Source: Lactarius indigo (taxonomy: Eukaryota; Basidiomycota; Agaricomycetes; Russulales; Russulaceae). From it: a DNA stretch of 64,000 nucleotides. The notes under the pieces were generated by a model. It made no database searches, was not told the DNA's origin, and worked only from the letters and a program-made list of their open reading frames with translations. The position numbers and the translations under genes were made by a program. Each line of letters starts with the position of its first letter. The first letter of the stretch is position 1. This document shows positions 21,401 through 33,030 of the stretch, one piece after another. Location: contig JAFKAC010000016.1 of the NCBI GenBank assembly GCA_025766275.1, positions 806,001 to 870,000 on the forward strand, in the 5' to 3' direction.

Positions 21401-24400
21401 CTAGAATGCGATCTCGTGTGCATGATGATCTGCATACTTGTTTACATAGAAAAGTTGGAACGCATACAGAGAGTCGTGATGTGTAAAGGTTCTGGGGAGT
21501 TTCTGGGCTCCGGCTGCACCGATAAGGTGTGCCAAACGGAGAATCATATCCACGTGTATCACTGAACACATTCGTCTTCCCCTCGAATCAAACTCGGGCT
21601 TTACCCTCCAGAGGCCTGTGTCTTCACATGGAGAGTTGCCGTAAGTAGAAAACCACTGCACAAACGCACAGGGATATACAGTATTCTGAAAGCTGAACGA
21701 GAAGAGGAGGTTTACGCGTGCAACCGAAAGTCCCAAAAAACCATCCAGCTTGGAATCCCTCTCAACATAGATGCAGTCATAACGACCAGGGCCTTTCTTC
21801 CATGAAGGAGTGGCACGAATGAATTCACGGTGCATGCCACCGATTCCCGAGAGGTCACTTGGAGCATGGTACGTACACACAGCAGAATGAAAAACCTTGG
21901 TGCGAAGTGTGTTGGAGACACATGGGCACAAATGGAGTGGAACATCCATGCCGCACACTTCTGCCTCGGGATGGAATTGATCGTACAGAAATCGGCGAAT
22001 GTATTCGAGAAGTTGCGGCTGATTGACATAAGCAGAAAGTCTGTCAATGGTTTTCGGATAGCCTCGAGCTAAATTAGGTCAATACTATACAAAGCAGTAT
22101 CTTGTATGTTTGCTTACCGGGGTTACGGGAAAGCCGCACATCCCCCGTGGAAGTGATTCCAGCGGCGGCTTCAACATCGCCTCCGCCGTCATGACCAGCA
22201 GCACCCATGGACCTCGGAGGCTCCGAGTCAATAGCAATACTAGATGTCAGTAGTGGAGCTTCCAGCATTCCGCGTGCTCCCAAATCAACACGGGTTGCCG
22301 CAAGCTTGTCCAAACGTTGATTTGTTAACAGCATTTGACCAAGTGGCTCGTTGCGACTCGAGCGACGCCAAGGTTCTTTGACGGCTTTGATGTGTTTAGA
22401 CTCGGTAATCGATGAACAGAGTCCGTTCGGGGCGCCAAATTGTTGGATGAGGAAACGGTAATGGCAAAGCGAGTGTTGTCGTGGCAATGAAAAGTCTTTC
22501 CGCACACCTGTTTCCTTGAAGATTTCGCGCTCGCGATGGAAACGGGCCACAGCCGTATCAATTTGATCCAATGTGTCTTCGTCGAGCTGTGATCGTCGGG
22601 CAAGATAGCAGAACTCCATGAACGCCGCAAGTGCCTGGACCATCCGGGGAGGGACGTAACCTACAATAGCTGGCAGATAAACCTACACATGATCAGAGTT
22701 AGCCCGCAGTAAGCGATTGAAGAGTTAACGACAGACCTTCATCAGAGCCTTTGAGTCGTCGCCTGTCCATTGTTTGAAACCGCGGCCCTCAGGGAATCGT
22801 CGCAGACCTGGAAATAAGGGTACGGCAGCAATCCTAACGAAAGGTTGGTATTCCGTGTTGGTTTTAATTTGGGTGTGAGAGGACTCAGACACGCACCGCC
22901 GGTCTATGTCAGCGAGTGTCTCATTTGCAAGAGACTTTCCGTGGACAATCTGGAGGTAATCGGTTACCCATTCGACAAGGTGGTCCTTGAATGTACCCTT
23001 GATGACTTGATGGAGGAGATCTGGCGATAGGAGTTCGTGAATGTTAGCTCGCGGAAAATGAGCTGTGAAGGGCTATTGGACAATGAGTACGCATGACCAA
23101 CGCTAATAGGCAGACGTTACGAGTCACTCACTATAATATCACTGATGATGCCGTATCCTTCCCATAAAATTCCGGGTTGACCCTCAAAAGCGTCTTTCAA
23201 CAACTCGGTGTGAGCGTGTGACCGGAAGATTGCCATTGCGTCATCATCAAATTTACTTGGTTGAGCTGTACATCTATCCGATCAAAGTGAGCTTGTGAAA
23301 GGTACAAAGGGCGGGAAACTTACTTTGGGCACCACCCGGATACAACGCCTGCCAAAAGGGTTTGCTCGGGGTAATCAGCGATGTAGGGACCCAGCCCATA
23401 AATAACACGCCTAAAATAACCATCCCCACATCGGGTTATTCGCGACTTGGTCATCCACGGTTCAAGAGAGTGCAGAATATGTGTGAGGGATGTATGGAAG
23501 AGCTGACGTCGAAATTTGCGAAACTCTGAGCTTTCCTCATGTTGCTTATCGGCTAGTAAAGGTCTTGATCAGCTCGAAAAATGTTGCGTACTAGTAAATT
23601 CTCACTCTTTGGAATCGCAAGGAACCCCACAAGGCTGACAGCATTTCGATGCGCTCTCCTCACGTGGTTCTGGACGTTCCCAATGGAGATGTACAGCGGA
23701 TAGTACTCGTTGTGGCCCGTTGCTACTGAAACGGTAGTTTTGTCACTTCCGAGGATCACGGGTACAAAAGTGGATCCATGCGTCTCTGGATCTTTCGAAA
23801 TGACGTCCTATGTCCCACGGAATTAGCTTATGACCAATCGAGGAGAAATAACATACCGCCTGTTCCCATGCCCAATTACCGGACATGAAATCCGAGTACT
23901 GACGTTTTCCTGCCCTGCTAAACATGCGCTTAGGTGCGTAATCCACCTCAAGCGCATATTCCTTGTTTGCTATCTGCGCCTCTACAACCTTGAGAGGGTC
24001 TCGAAACCAGACCTCATACGACTTCGTCTTCCATGGCGCAGCCGAATCACCGGTGGCATCTCCATCGAATTCTACCGAGAAGGCCTGCCAAGCTACACCG
24101 CCTATTTCCGTGCTATCAATTGTGTTGTATAGATCCTGAGCACTGGAAAACGGCGGTCCATAAGTAGGGTCGATCTCATAGATTTGTTGATACGCGGCCC
24201 AGATGTCCATTAGATCGGAAATCTTGGCCCCGGCCATCTGAACCCTCCGAAACAAGAAATCAGCTAACTCAAACTCGGCGCGTGAAGAGTAAGGGAAAAA
24301 GTCATCATTTGCACGTGGTTCCTCAGGAGTCGGAGGGGTATCTTTAGGTAGATCGAAACCATCTGCGTCACAAGGCTGGCCTGTACAAACTAATATCAGT

Positions 24401-24762
24401 AAAACAGCAGTTTAAACGCGGAGCCATCGAAAGAACGAACCATCAAGATATGGGTGTATCCGACTCTTTACACCTCTTCTATTTGTTGTCCACTGATATC
24501 GGCGCACAGAGCCAGGAGTGGCTGGGTGAGAGTATCGACCAAGATTTTCAGGCGTTTGAGGGGCAGGAGAAGTAAGAGGAGCCGTTGGCGTTCGAGGTGG
24601 CTCTATGGTCGGATCTGGGGAAGGTGTAGACGCATGACGGTTTGCCGGGTTGTTGGAACAAACAGTACGGTGTTGAGTGAGTCCACCTGCCGAGCGGCAG
24701 TACAGGCCACACTTATACGGGCAGGGGAAAACTCGAGCATGGTACGACGATCGTTTCTTCAT
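21401..24762 (-). CDS. Plavaka-type transposase, apparently intact, about 8 introns
   Basis: Catalyses cut-and-paste movement of the element. Plavaka transposases are a basidiomycete clade related to EnSpm/CACTA. Start ATG AAG AAA CGA at 24762. The N-terminus has a C2H2-like finger (CPYKCGLYC...GGLTQH). Reading on across short GT..AG introns: AGAKISDLMDIWAAYQQIY, WFRDPLKVVEAQIANKEY, VILGSDKTTVSVATGHNEYY (near 23750), YISIGNVQNHVRRAHRNAV, CGDGYFRRVIYGLGPYIADY (near 23400), ELLSPDLLHQVIKGTFKDHL (near 23010), FCYLARRSQLDEDTL, and the C-terminal SDLSGIGGMHREFIRATPSW to VNKYADHHAHEIAF then stop. I found no stop codon inside the exons, and donor and acceptor sites join in frame where checked. Estimated length is about 950-1000 residues. 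Family recognition is from memory of many similar fungal proteins. Confidence 0.85.
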
Positions 24763-24955
24763 TGTCCTAAGTCAGAATAGATGTAAGTGTAGTCACATTC
24801 GCATGGCGCATAAGACCTTAATTTGGACCCCCCATGAGGTAGTAACTGTGCAGTTTGTCCAGCGCAATCAACCACAAATTGTGCCATCGGGCAGGGGGAT
24901 CAACACTCACCAATAATTGAAAATTTTTCGGAGTCCCATCTCTTTACTCCCAATC
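24763..24955. promoter_or_regulatory. Divergent promoter region between transposase and partner gene
   Basis: Only 193 bp separate the two start codons, which face away from each other, so both genes probably share a bidirectional control region. No clear TATA box is evident. Confidence 0.5.
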
Positions 24956-27472
24956 ATGGCTGATCGCGTTACTCGAGCCTCAAACGCCCATGCTCATCCA
25001 GGTTTCATCGACCGTGGGCCCCCATGCCGGAGTTCAGAGAAGGTAAAAGCAGATAAACAGGAAAAGGCAGCGGCGAAGGTACTAGCCGAGAAGCTGAGAG
25101 CCGCTAAAATGCAAAACGTCGCAGAGTTAGAGAAGTTAGAAAAACGGAAAACAAAAGATAGGGACCGACAAGCAAACAACCCCGTCGATAAAGTGTCGCA
25201 GCCCAGAGCAAAGCGAACCAGAGACCTACCTGAAGCAGTCAATAAAGGTATTGTTGTAATTCCACGCAGCATAGACCACTTACCGATGATGCCCAGACCT
25301 TGTCTCTGATCGTGAAGAAGACTCAGAGACCCCAGTGAAAAGACCGAGGAAGAGCAACAGTAACGCCTCGGCCACAAGTCAGTGTGACGGAGCTTATCAC
25401 TTTTCCAAAAAAAAAAAAAACAACACTGACCCGACAACAGACCTAGAGATGGGATCGACTACACCGAGCATTGATGGTCTTAACGGGCATGGAAAACGTG
25501 AGCAGAGTTATTATTATGGGGAAACAAGATACTTACGACAAACTGAAGAGGTGACATCTGAGGACGACGATCCAAAGTTTCCCGCGCCCATTGAGGAATC
25601 CGAGTCAAGTGGGAGCGAGTACAAGGCACCAGTGGGCAGTGATGAGTCCGAGTCGGACACAGAGCTTGATGAGGGGCCCGAACTTGAGGGCGAAGAACCA
25701 GATACAAGCATCCGGTTGAAAACTAGTAAGAAACAGAAAAAGGGACAAATTGCTCGTGACCAAATCAGTGTGGCGGCGGCAATAAATGACGAACCAAGTC
25801 CATTTGTAGATTCGAGAAGACCGACGGCATCAAAGTCTGGCCAAACTCCAGGGTAAGACTTACCTTTTTAGTGTTTATCTTCTCCGCCCTCATGCACCTC
25901 ATGTTACCTAGTCCCGCATCGAAACATGCTAGAACCTCTCGCCCACCATCTGGACTAGCACACAACTGGCAGAAAGTAAAACGGATTGAGACTTCAGCTC
26001 TTACCAGTGCCAGTGGCAACCTTCCTGGACAACGCTCTGGTACCATTACCTCCGAAACCGAAGGCGACTCTGTCAGCGGCTTCAACACTCGCCACCACAG
26101 CCTGAGCCGAGGTGGTAGTGGCCATCTTGACCAGGCTCCCTCCGGCACGACTAGCAGAGAACCTGATAGCAATGTATCGTACGGGTACGGCGGGTTTGTG
26201 CCTGATGACGAGGGATTGGAAAGGCATGACGTTATGGGTACTAACGAGCAGGATAAGAATTTGGCGTCGAAGTATAAGGTATGTCATGGTCGATCACTGT
26301 TCAACACCGTGCGCCTTATGTTCAATCCCTCTAGTCTATCACGAAGATACGGGAGATTCATTCAGCTCCATCGCTACGTAGCGATCTTGTCGTGAACAAA
26401 ACCCACAAGAAGAAAGAGATTTCATACGAAAACCTCCCCCAGGGTACCAAGAATCGTTTCAAGAGAAAACTTATTCCCCTCGCTTTAGATACTACTGGTG
26501 CATTGAAGCCCTGGAATACTCCAGGCGATGATACGATCGTTGAGGTCTGGAACCTCGTCTTTGGCGTTGATCACCCAATTGACGATGGCGACACCGAATG
26601 CTACCGCTTCGTTGTCGCCAAGACCCTTGTGAGTACTCTATTCCTTGTCGTCCTCATCACTCGACTATCCCCGGCCTCCAGGTTAAACGCGCCATATCCA
26701 GCTGGCTCCACAAGTTTGCCGACACCGCAGAAAAAGCACTCAGTGCCGAATTTGCTCGACAGGGTCTACAAACACAAGAAGAAAAGGCTACATTCGTTCA
26801 GAGCCTTCTTGGTGATGCGGAAGACATGTCAGATAAGAAGCGTCCCTTCATCTGGGAGTCGACCTACGACGACCCCTCTGCTCAGCAAGAGGTAACGTTC
26901 AGGCTTTAATTTTGGACCGTCGTTCTCACAATATTCCTCCCAGGGGATTTTCCAAGGCCGACTGGTCGCACGAACCTTCTTCGAACATGTACAGATCATC
27001 AACGCCGTTGATGTCGAGGACCGTGTACAAGAGAAGCCCATTGGTGCCCTTATATACTCCATCCAGGCGGTCGGTCAGTTTTTGTTCCATATTAGTCCCT
27101 GTCCTGATGTTTCGTTAGGTGCATCGCGCCCTCCTATATTCCGTGACAGGAACTCTCAAGCTACCCATGGATAAGAAAAGTGCCGAATTCTCGAAGACTA
27201 ATTGGGGTGATCATGCGCTCATCACCCCCCGTGGTGAAAAGGTTGTCAAGCGTGCCTCTGTCTTCCTCAACAAGATCTCGACTCTCAAAGATCAGCAATG
27301 GGACGACATCTTCGAAAAGGCGCTATCCTTTCACTCTACTATTGGGAAGCAGCGGGCCACAATGAGGGATTCGGAGGTCGAGACGAAGGAACTGAAAGGG
27401 GAGGCCGATACCGAGTCAGACGATAATGACTTAATCGACCCGCGCTATGACATTCCTGCCATTGTTGAGTAG
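24956..27472 (+). CDS. Unknown protein, 732 residues, divergent partner of the transposase
   Basis: Model: join(24956..25247, 25297..25852, 25912..26278, 26335..26628, 26682..26891, 26944..27069, 27119..27472). All junctions are in frame, sum 2199 nt, introns GT..AG of 48-59 nt. ATG GCT GAT CGC is chosen over an upstream TTG. Residues 1-110 are Lys/Glu-rich, a probable coiled coil (EKAAAKVLAEKLRAAKMQN). Residues about 170-280 are acidic and Ser-rich. The C-terminal 330 residues look folded and alpha-helical (VKRAISSWLHKFADTAEKAL, GIFQGRLVARTFFEHVQIIN, ALIYSIQAVHRALLYSVTG, TNWGDHALITPRG). The layout recalls the fungal DUF6532 family, but I cannot test that. Its pairing with the transposase and its open frame suggest an element-encoded accessory protein, perhaps DNA binding. 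Function unknown. Confidence 0.72.
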
Positions 27473-27494
27473 AACCTCGTAAGTACAGTGCAAC

Positions 27495-28195
27495 TAAATA
27501 AAGCCTCGAGCCTCGAATCGGCAAGCCAACAATAAATTGATTATCGGTAACATTGTCAAAAAGTCCTGTAATACGTCTGTACGCAACACCCAAACGAAAA
27601 AAGGCGTCAAACCACACGGGTAGTAGAAATGTGGTGATAGATCGAACAAAGGTCACACCGAAAGTAACAAGGCAAAAGAAAACAACAGAGTAAGGCCACG
27701 ACACTACGCGGAGCAACGATTCTGTTAGCAGAATTATATCTGACGGGGGCCAAGCACCATGCTGGGAAGTCGTCAGCGTGTCCACTGTGGTATGCACCTC
27801 ACCGCTGGAATCCGTAATGATAAGAGTTGCGAGGGCTGGCGCTGGTGTCACTGCCGGGAGAACGGAAACGAGAACTGCGACGCCTGCGACAAAAGAACGG
27901 TGGACGGTGGTTGGAGCAGATAGAGGTCGACGAAAGGTGGTCCCTTCTTGGCAATCCTGTAGCTGAGTTGTCACATGTGAGGCCAACTGCGTGGCTGTAA
28001 AACCAGTGAAAAAAAGTTTACCTGAACATAGTGTGCACGGCGTGCAAGAAAGCAGCCCCGAACTGCCAGTCAATGCCATCCGACTCGGAGCTTGGGGGTG
28101 GGGCTCTGGGCCAGGCAAGGCCCAACGTAGGCTCGTCAGAAGTAGGCCAGAGAATGTAGTCGGAAAGAAGAAGAGTGAAATTCTTCTCACTTTAT
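27495..28195 (-). CDS. Possible fragment of a membrane protein
   Basis: A 283-codon minus-strand frame ends inside the neighbouring gene, but only the part from about 27495 upstream is plausible. It shows two hydrophobic stretches (VAGVAVLVSVLPAVTPAPAL and PYSVVFFCLVTFGVTFV) and converges with the unknown gene at 27472. No family recognised. A GT near 28190 and an AG near 28030 could bound an intron. It could be another captured fragment, or chance. Confidence 0.3.
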
Positions 28196-28199
28196 GAGG

Positions 28200-29165
28200 G
28201 TAGCCTGATTACAAACACGTCGTTCAAAAAGAATTATGCTAACTCGCCTGAAAGTGACTGTCAAAGCCAGATTCGTATCGCAAGGGATCGCCCATTGTCC
28301 ACCTAACGAAAAAGTCAAGCGTGAGATCCAGAGTTACAGACCGGACATACTAATATCAACCAAGCAGAACCGCCCAGTACATAAACTCGCGACTTGGTAA
28401 GAGCCGAAAGTACCAGAAGTGCCTCTGCGACCTTATGAGGGGCCCGACTGAGAGAATAGCGACAACGCAGTGAGTGGATCGATTGCAAGGCACGTGCTGG
28501 TGGGACGCTGTGGGAACGCAAAACCGGTATGGCAGCTAAGCACGCGGCGCTGGACCGAGACCGAAACGACCGAAAACAAATGATTTCGGCTCCAGCTCCA
28601 GAGGCACCCTTAGAGCGTCATCGTCATTTGCGTCGTTGAATGGAGGGATCAGGAACAAAGGAGTGACAGGAAGTGTGTGTGTGTGTGAGTGGACGAGAAA
28701 GACGACTGGCACGGTCCTCGATACCCTGGACCGTCCCAAAAAGGATCACGTGTTCGACCGCTTCACCGGTCGTTGACTTTGTCGCTTTATCGATAAGCTC
28801 GCATTGCCCTTTTTTTACACTCCCACGATTTTACTGCACGTAGGCCACCCTCCTCTTACTGCGCTCACTTTCTGCCCACATCATCTGGTGCCCCATAAAA
28901 AAGCTGAGTAAGAAGGTCAGACGCTAATATGCAGCGTATGCTGCACCGTGACTACTATACGTGCTTATTGGTACGTCTACCCTCTTTTATTTTTGCACAG
29001 GGCAACGTTGGGATGTGTACTACTACCAATTTGAAACGGTACTGTCTGCATTTTGGTACGTGCCACACCAAAGGCTGTAGTTGACTTCGTTGACTGTTCG
29101 GCCAAGGTCCATATCCGAGATGAAGGGATAATGCACCTGGGATCCTCTTCTACCGTTTTTTTCAA
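28200..29165. other. Non-coding interior of transposon, right side
   Basis: No gene recognised in about 970 bp. It includes a short (GT)n run near 28674-28686 and TATA-poor, mixed-composition sequence. Confidence 0.4.
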
Positions 29166-29171
29166 CTGTCG

Positions 29172-29365
29172 GTGAGTTCTTCCATGTTTTTGCCCCATTC
29201 AGCTCACCCACATGTCTCAAAGTCCCCAGTGAATACTCCGTTCAAGTTGATACTGTTCGTTGGTCCTCAGTCTCTATCATCGTTGAGTGCCTACTTTGAG
29301 TATGACCGCCGAGCCTGGGGCAACTGTCCCGCGTTTCCAGCAAGCTCTACCTCTCCTTGTGCGAT
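29172..29365 (+). repeat. Leader segment, right copy (inverted match to 18665-18860)
   Basis: Shares GTTCGTTGGTCCTC and neighbouring blocks with the reverse complement of 18665-18860. Each copy lies directly upstream of a captured fragment that reads outward toward the nearer transposon end. Confidence 0.6.
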
Positions 29366-29599
29366 GCTACAGGCGGTTAATGCACAGCCCCCGGTGAGCT
29401 CGTGATTACTCCCTCCCAACTTCAAACTCTTTGCTGCCTCCCAGCGCGACGACCTGCCCCGCGAAGACGAGGATACCGGCTTGGCGACCTCCAACGACGG
29501 CCGAGGCAGAGGCCTAAAACACAACATTGTCACATGACAGACGGTCAATACTGGACGATCCCGGTGAGCTCGTGATCGCCCCACCATCCCCGCGCGGGT

Positions 29600-32500
29600 G
29601 CTTCCACCACATCACTCATTTCCTCGCGTCGACAGTCCACTACATCTACATTCGACGACTCGACTCACCTCAGTGCCAACATGTCCTCTGAGCCGACTGA
29701 TGGGGGCAATTGGCGAACCGATTCAGAGAACTACGCGACGCGGTACGCAGCGCTACAGTGCTGAGCTCTCCCCCCTCTCCCGCTCTGTAACGACCATCAG
29801 ATCGATCCCCCAGGAACTTCGCCGCATCTCGGTGCGTGTGGTCAACTTTTCCAGTTCCAGCATCGAAGACGAGGATCATGTACGCTACTATTCGATTCGC
29901 TCCGTGTCGATCGTGCCCGCCGTTCGCTCCGCTGCCACCTCCCCTAGTACTCACCCAACCGCAAACCTTGGCCGCAAAGGCACACTCCTCCACCACCTCC
30001 GCAGTTTCTACAGGAACGCCTCCCGGCCCTTCGCGCTTCCCGGCCTCTCTTCCAGATACGACCCACCCGCGCCCTTAAGCGATGCCTCAGCTGCCACCTC
30101 GAGCGCGACTCTTGTCAATTCGGTACCCCTGGCGCGAAAGCGCGCCGACACAAGCGCGAGTCTTCTGGAGAAGACACCGTCTTCGTCTTCAACGATTGTG
30201 ACAGGTACGACCCCGTACACCACGCCTGCTCAGGACACGCTCATGTTACCTTTTCAGTTTACCATGCGCCTCGCGCGCGATGTCACGCGTCGCAACCTGC
30301 CATACCTGCGCCACAGCTGGACGCGAAACGATGCCATTGCCGTCGTCGCATTTTGGATCACCTTCGTCCTGGCGCAGACTGGTGCCGAGTGCGGGTGGTA
30401 CCACATCGGTATATTCCGCGCGCTCAGCGTCTTGTGGACTGCTAGGCTACTCACGATCACGTCCGGCACGACGGTGAGTGCTGCATCACGTGGTTTGATT
30501 GGCGGGCGGACGCATCGATCGAGACGCTTACGACGTTGTCGCCACCGCGTTCGTTTATTTGCAGACTATCATGCGCTTGCTCAAGACCGCGCGCCCGCTC
30601 CTTGCCAGCGTGGCATATTTCGTGCTTTTCGCGATGGCCGTGTTTTCGTATGTCTCATCCCTGTGTTTGATGAACCGGTTTATTTGCTTTCAGGGTCGAG
30701 CTGACGGCTTGTTTCTCATCAGGATCACCGGTATTCAGACGTTCAAGGGCTCGCTGCGCCGGTTGTGCTACTCAGAGCCGACCCTTGGTGAGCCAGAGAC
30801 CAAGCTCAGCCAATCGTGCGGGGGGTACATCGACCCGGGTAACTTCACTGTAATGCCGTACATCACGCAGGGGGGGCGGAATGTTACCATCAAGGGTTAT
30901 ATCTGTCGGTCGGCCAGATCTGCAAGGTTCGTCAGCGGTTTTGCCTGATATCGACCCGAATGACTGAAGATCTTCGCATTCAATTTCCGAAGCCAACAAT
31001 CCTCAAGGTAACATCGAGAGCTTTGACACAATTTACTTTGCTGCTCTGCAAGTGTTTATCGTGGCGTCCGCCATTGGGGTCAGTCGACGCGTCTTTATTA
31101 ACTACCCTATATTGATTTATGTCAGTGGTCGTCGCTGATGTACTCCATGATCGACGCCGAATTCTTCATCTGTTGCTTTTTTTTCATAATTTGTTTGTCG
31201 TGCTCAATTTTTGGCTCATCAACCTGTTCGTCGCTGTGATTACCAACACATTCTCAGCTATCAGGGAGGAAACACAAAAGAGCGCGCTTCTAGCGCTTCT
31301 CCGTGAGTTTCCGTTACGCATTTGTTCTCGTACAACCCAGTAAATGATATATTTAGTCTTCAGCGCATCGTCGACGAGCAAGATGAGGCGTGGGCTGCCG
31401 GAGTGGCCGGCCGTCGCCGTGCAGCACACAGAAATCTTGTCCAGGACCTTTATGAACACATCCGTTGGTGTTGGGTCGCTCTCGCTCTCGCTTCGCTTGT
31501 CTTGCAAGCGACGCGCGAGGTAGATATCACTCCGACCCACCAACAGATCCTCAACATTGGCAAACTAGTGCTTACTATCGTGTTTGACGTCGAGATCACA
31601 GTGCGATTTGTCGCCTATCTACCGGATTGGCGTGGTGTCTTCGTACAGGGCAACATCCATCTCGACCTCGTGCTCGCAATTGGCTCCACGGTCATCCAGA
31701 TCCCCACGGTGCGCGACTTGCCAGCGTACCCCTGACTGACGATTTGCAGAAGACCCTCGTGCAAAACTACAGCCTCCCGGCATCCGAACGGCGGCCCACC
31801 CACGTGAGTCCTTTTCCAGTTCCCCGACTCTGTATACACGACCCTATCTAATCATGTGTCCGGTGGAGCGCAGGTCCATACAACTGCCAGGGGGAGCAGG
31901 GGATGCATACGCCATGTCACGAACAAGTCGCTCAGTATACTGCAGATGTTGTTCATTGGCGACATACAGTCGGATGACGTACCCCTCAATACTCTGCGGC
32001 ACGCCTGCAAGCAAAGTACTACACTGCGGAATTCCGCCGACGAAGACACAGTGGACACCTGTGAGTTCCATCTCTTTGTCTTTGATCACATCACCTTCCA
32101 ATCAACGAGCGTAATGATCCTCTTCCGGCAATCAATAATGCAGCGATGGCAGAAGAAGTTAACGATGCCTTGGACAAGCGCAAAGCTATAAAGGCTGACT
32201 TTATTTGCGACCACCCGTAAACGACAATATGTTCTGCCAGACACTTATCCAGCCTGTGAGTGGAGACCGTATATTTGGACGGCATCCATTGAAGGTTGTG
32301 CACATTGTCTTCCAGCTCATCTTGTTGCTGACTGTCATTGGCGAACATGCTGACTCGGATTGAGAAGATGCGATCAATATTCGAGTCACTGATCATCTTT
32401 GGCATCACGCGGATCCTCGACACCGCCTTACTCACCCTCCTACATGATCCTGTACACAGTATGGGGTCCAAACATCTCCGTGGGCTCAACGTGCGGTATT

Positions 32501-32747
32501 ACGGGCACAGTAGTAGGCGAACATGCTGACTCGGATTGAGAAGATGCGCTCGATATTCGAGTCACTGATCATCTTTGGCATCACGCGGATCCTCGACACC
32601 GCCTTACTCACCCTCTTCTACATGATCCTGTACACAGTGTGGGGTTCAAACATCTCCGTGGGCTCAATGTGCGGTATTACGGGCACAGTAGTACTGTACT
32701 ATCTACATGTACTAGTAGATCATGACGTTACCCTTCTAAGCTACTAG
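29600..32747 (+). pseudogene. Cch1-type voltage-gated calcium channel fragment captured in transposon
   Basis: Cch1 is the fungal high-affinity plasma-membrane calcium channel with four six-helix repeats. Segments appear in the correct order: an N-terminal piece ([11 protein letters not shown] near 29820), repeat I ([40 protein letters not shown] near 30450, [70 protein letters not shown] near 31240), repeat II start (REVDITPTHQQILNIGKLVL, RFVAYLPDWRGVF), the II-III linker (KTLVQNYSLP, GDIQSDDVPLNTLRHA, RIFGRHPLKVVHIVFQLILL), and repeat III S4-S5 (EKMRSIFESLIIFGITRIL). Introns are retained. Missing are the first helices of repeat I, the rest of repeat II, much of III and all of IV, and frameshifts and stops are frequent. 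Inactive. Confidence 0.85.
32340..32693 (+). repeat. Tandem duplication, period 176 bp, within the calcium-channel fragment
   Basis: GGCGAACATGCTGACTCGG begins at 32340 and again at 32516. The copies (176 and 178 bp) differ at only a few bases, so the duplication is recent. It duplicates the repeat III S4-S5 segment and breaks the frame after LLLTVIG. Confidence 0.88.
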
Positions 32748-32809
32748 CCCATCCTGGGCCTGCAAAATTGACCACGTATTTCTGGCTTTGTGATGCTTTA
32801 GAGATGACT

Positions 32810-33004
32810 TCCATAAGAGCTTATGCGGTGCTTATCGGTCTTGTTGGGGAGTCTTTACCGACTTCACGAAGTACAACTGACTTTGATAAGGCAAAATTCA
32901 CTTTCTGAAGAAAACAGACCTAGCATAGAAAAGTCATAGGCACTTTATGGCTTTTTTAGCTTTCTTGACTTTATCTACTTCCCAAAGTCCGCAAAGCCCC
33001 ATGT
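32810..33004. repeat. Right subterminal GACTTT repeats
   Basis: GACTTTG near 32879, CACTTTC, AAAGTCATAG, CACTTTATGG, GACTTTATC near 32968, CAAAGTCC and CAAAGCC appear within 195 bp, in both orientations. They match the left subterminal motif set. Confidence 0.7.
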
Positions 33005-33028
33005 AAAGACCTTGTAGTTTTCCTGATG
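33005..33028 (-). repeat. Right terminal inverted repeat of the giant transposon
   Basis: Ends AGTTTTCCTGATG, the reverse complement of the left end start, followed by the GG target duplication and then CGTAGAATC of the F-box gene. Confidence 0.88.
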
Positions 33029-33030
33029 GG

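Larger units (their letters stand above)
15490..33028 (-). mobile_element. 17.5-kb Plavaka/CACTA-like transposon with captured gene fragments
   Basis: The ends are inverted repeats starting CATCAGGAAAACT; about 22 of the first 24 positions match between ends. The 2-bp GG duplications lie at 15488-15489 and 33029-33030. Joining the flanks restores the F-box sequence seen uninterrupted in unit D near 54685. Both subterminal regions are rich in GACTTT motifs, as in CACTA elements where the transposase binds subterminal repeats. Inside are, from left to right: an ABC-transporter fragment, a Plavaka transposase, a divergent unknown gene, a possible membrane-protein fragment and a calcium-channel fragment. 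Boundaries are strong. Class assignment rests on the transposase. Confidence 0.88.

Noticed and set aside
15490..33028. TET/JBP dioxygenase cargo, known to co-occur with some fungal transposons
   Set aside because: I looked for a dioxygenase-like motif in the element and saw none.
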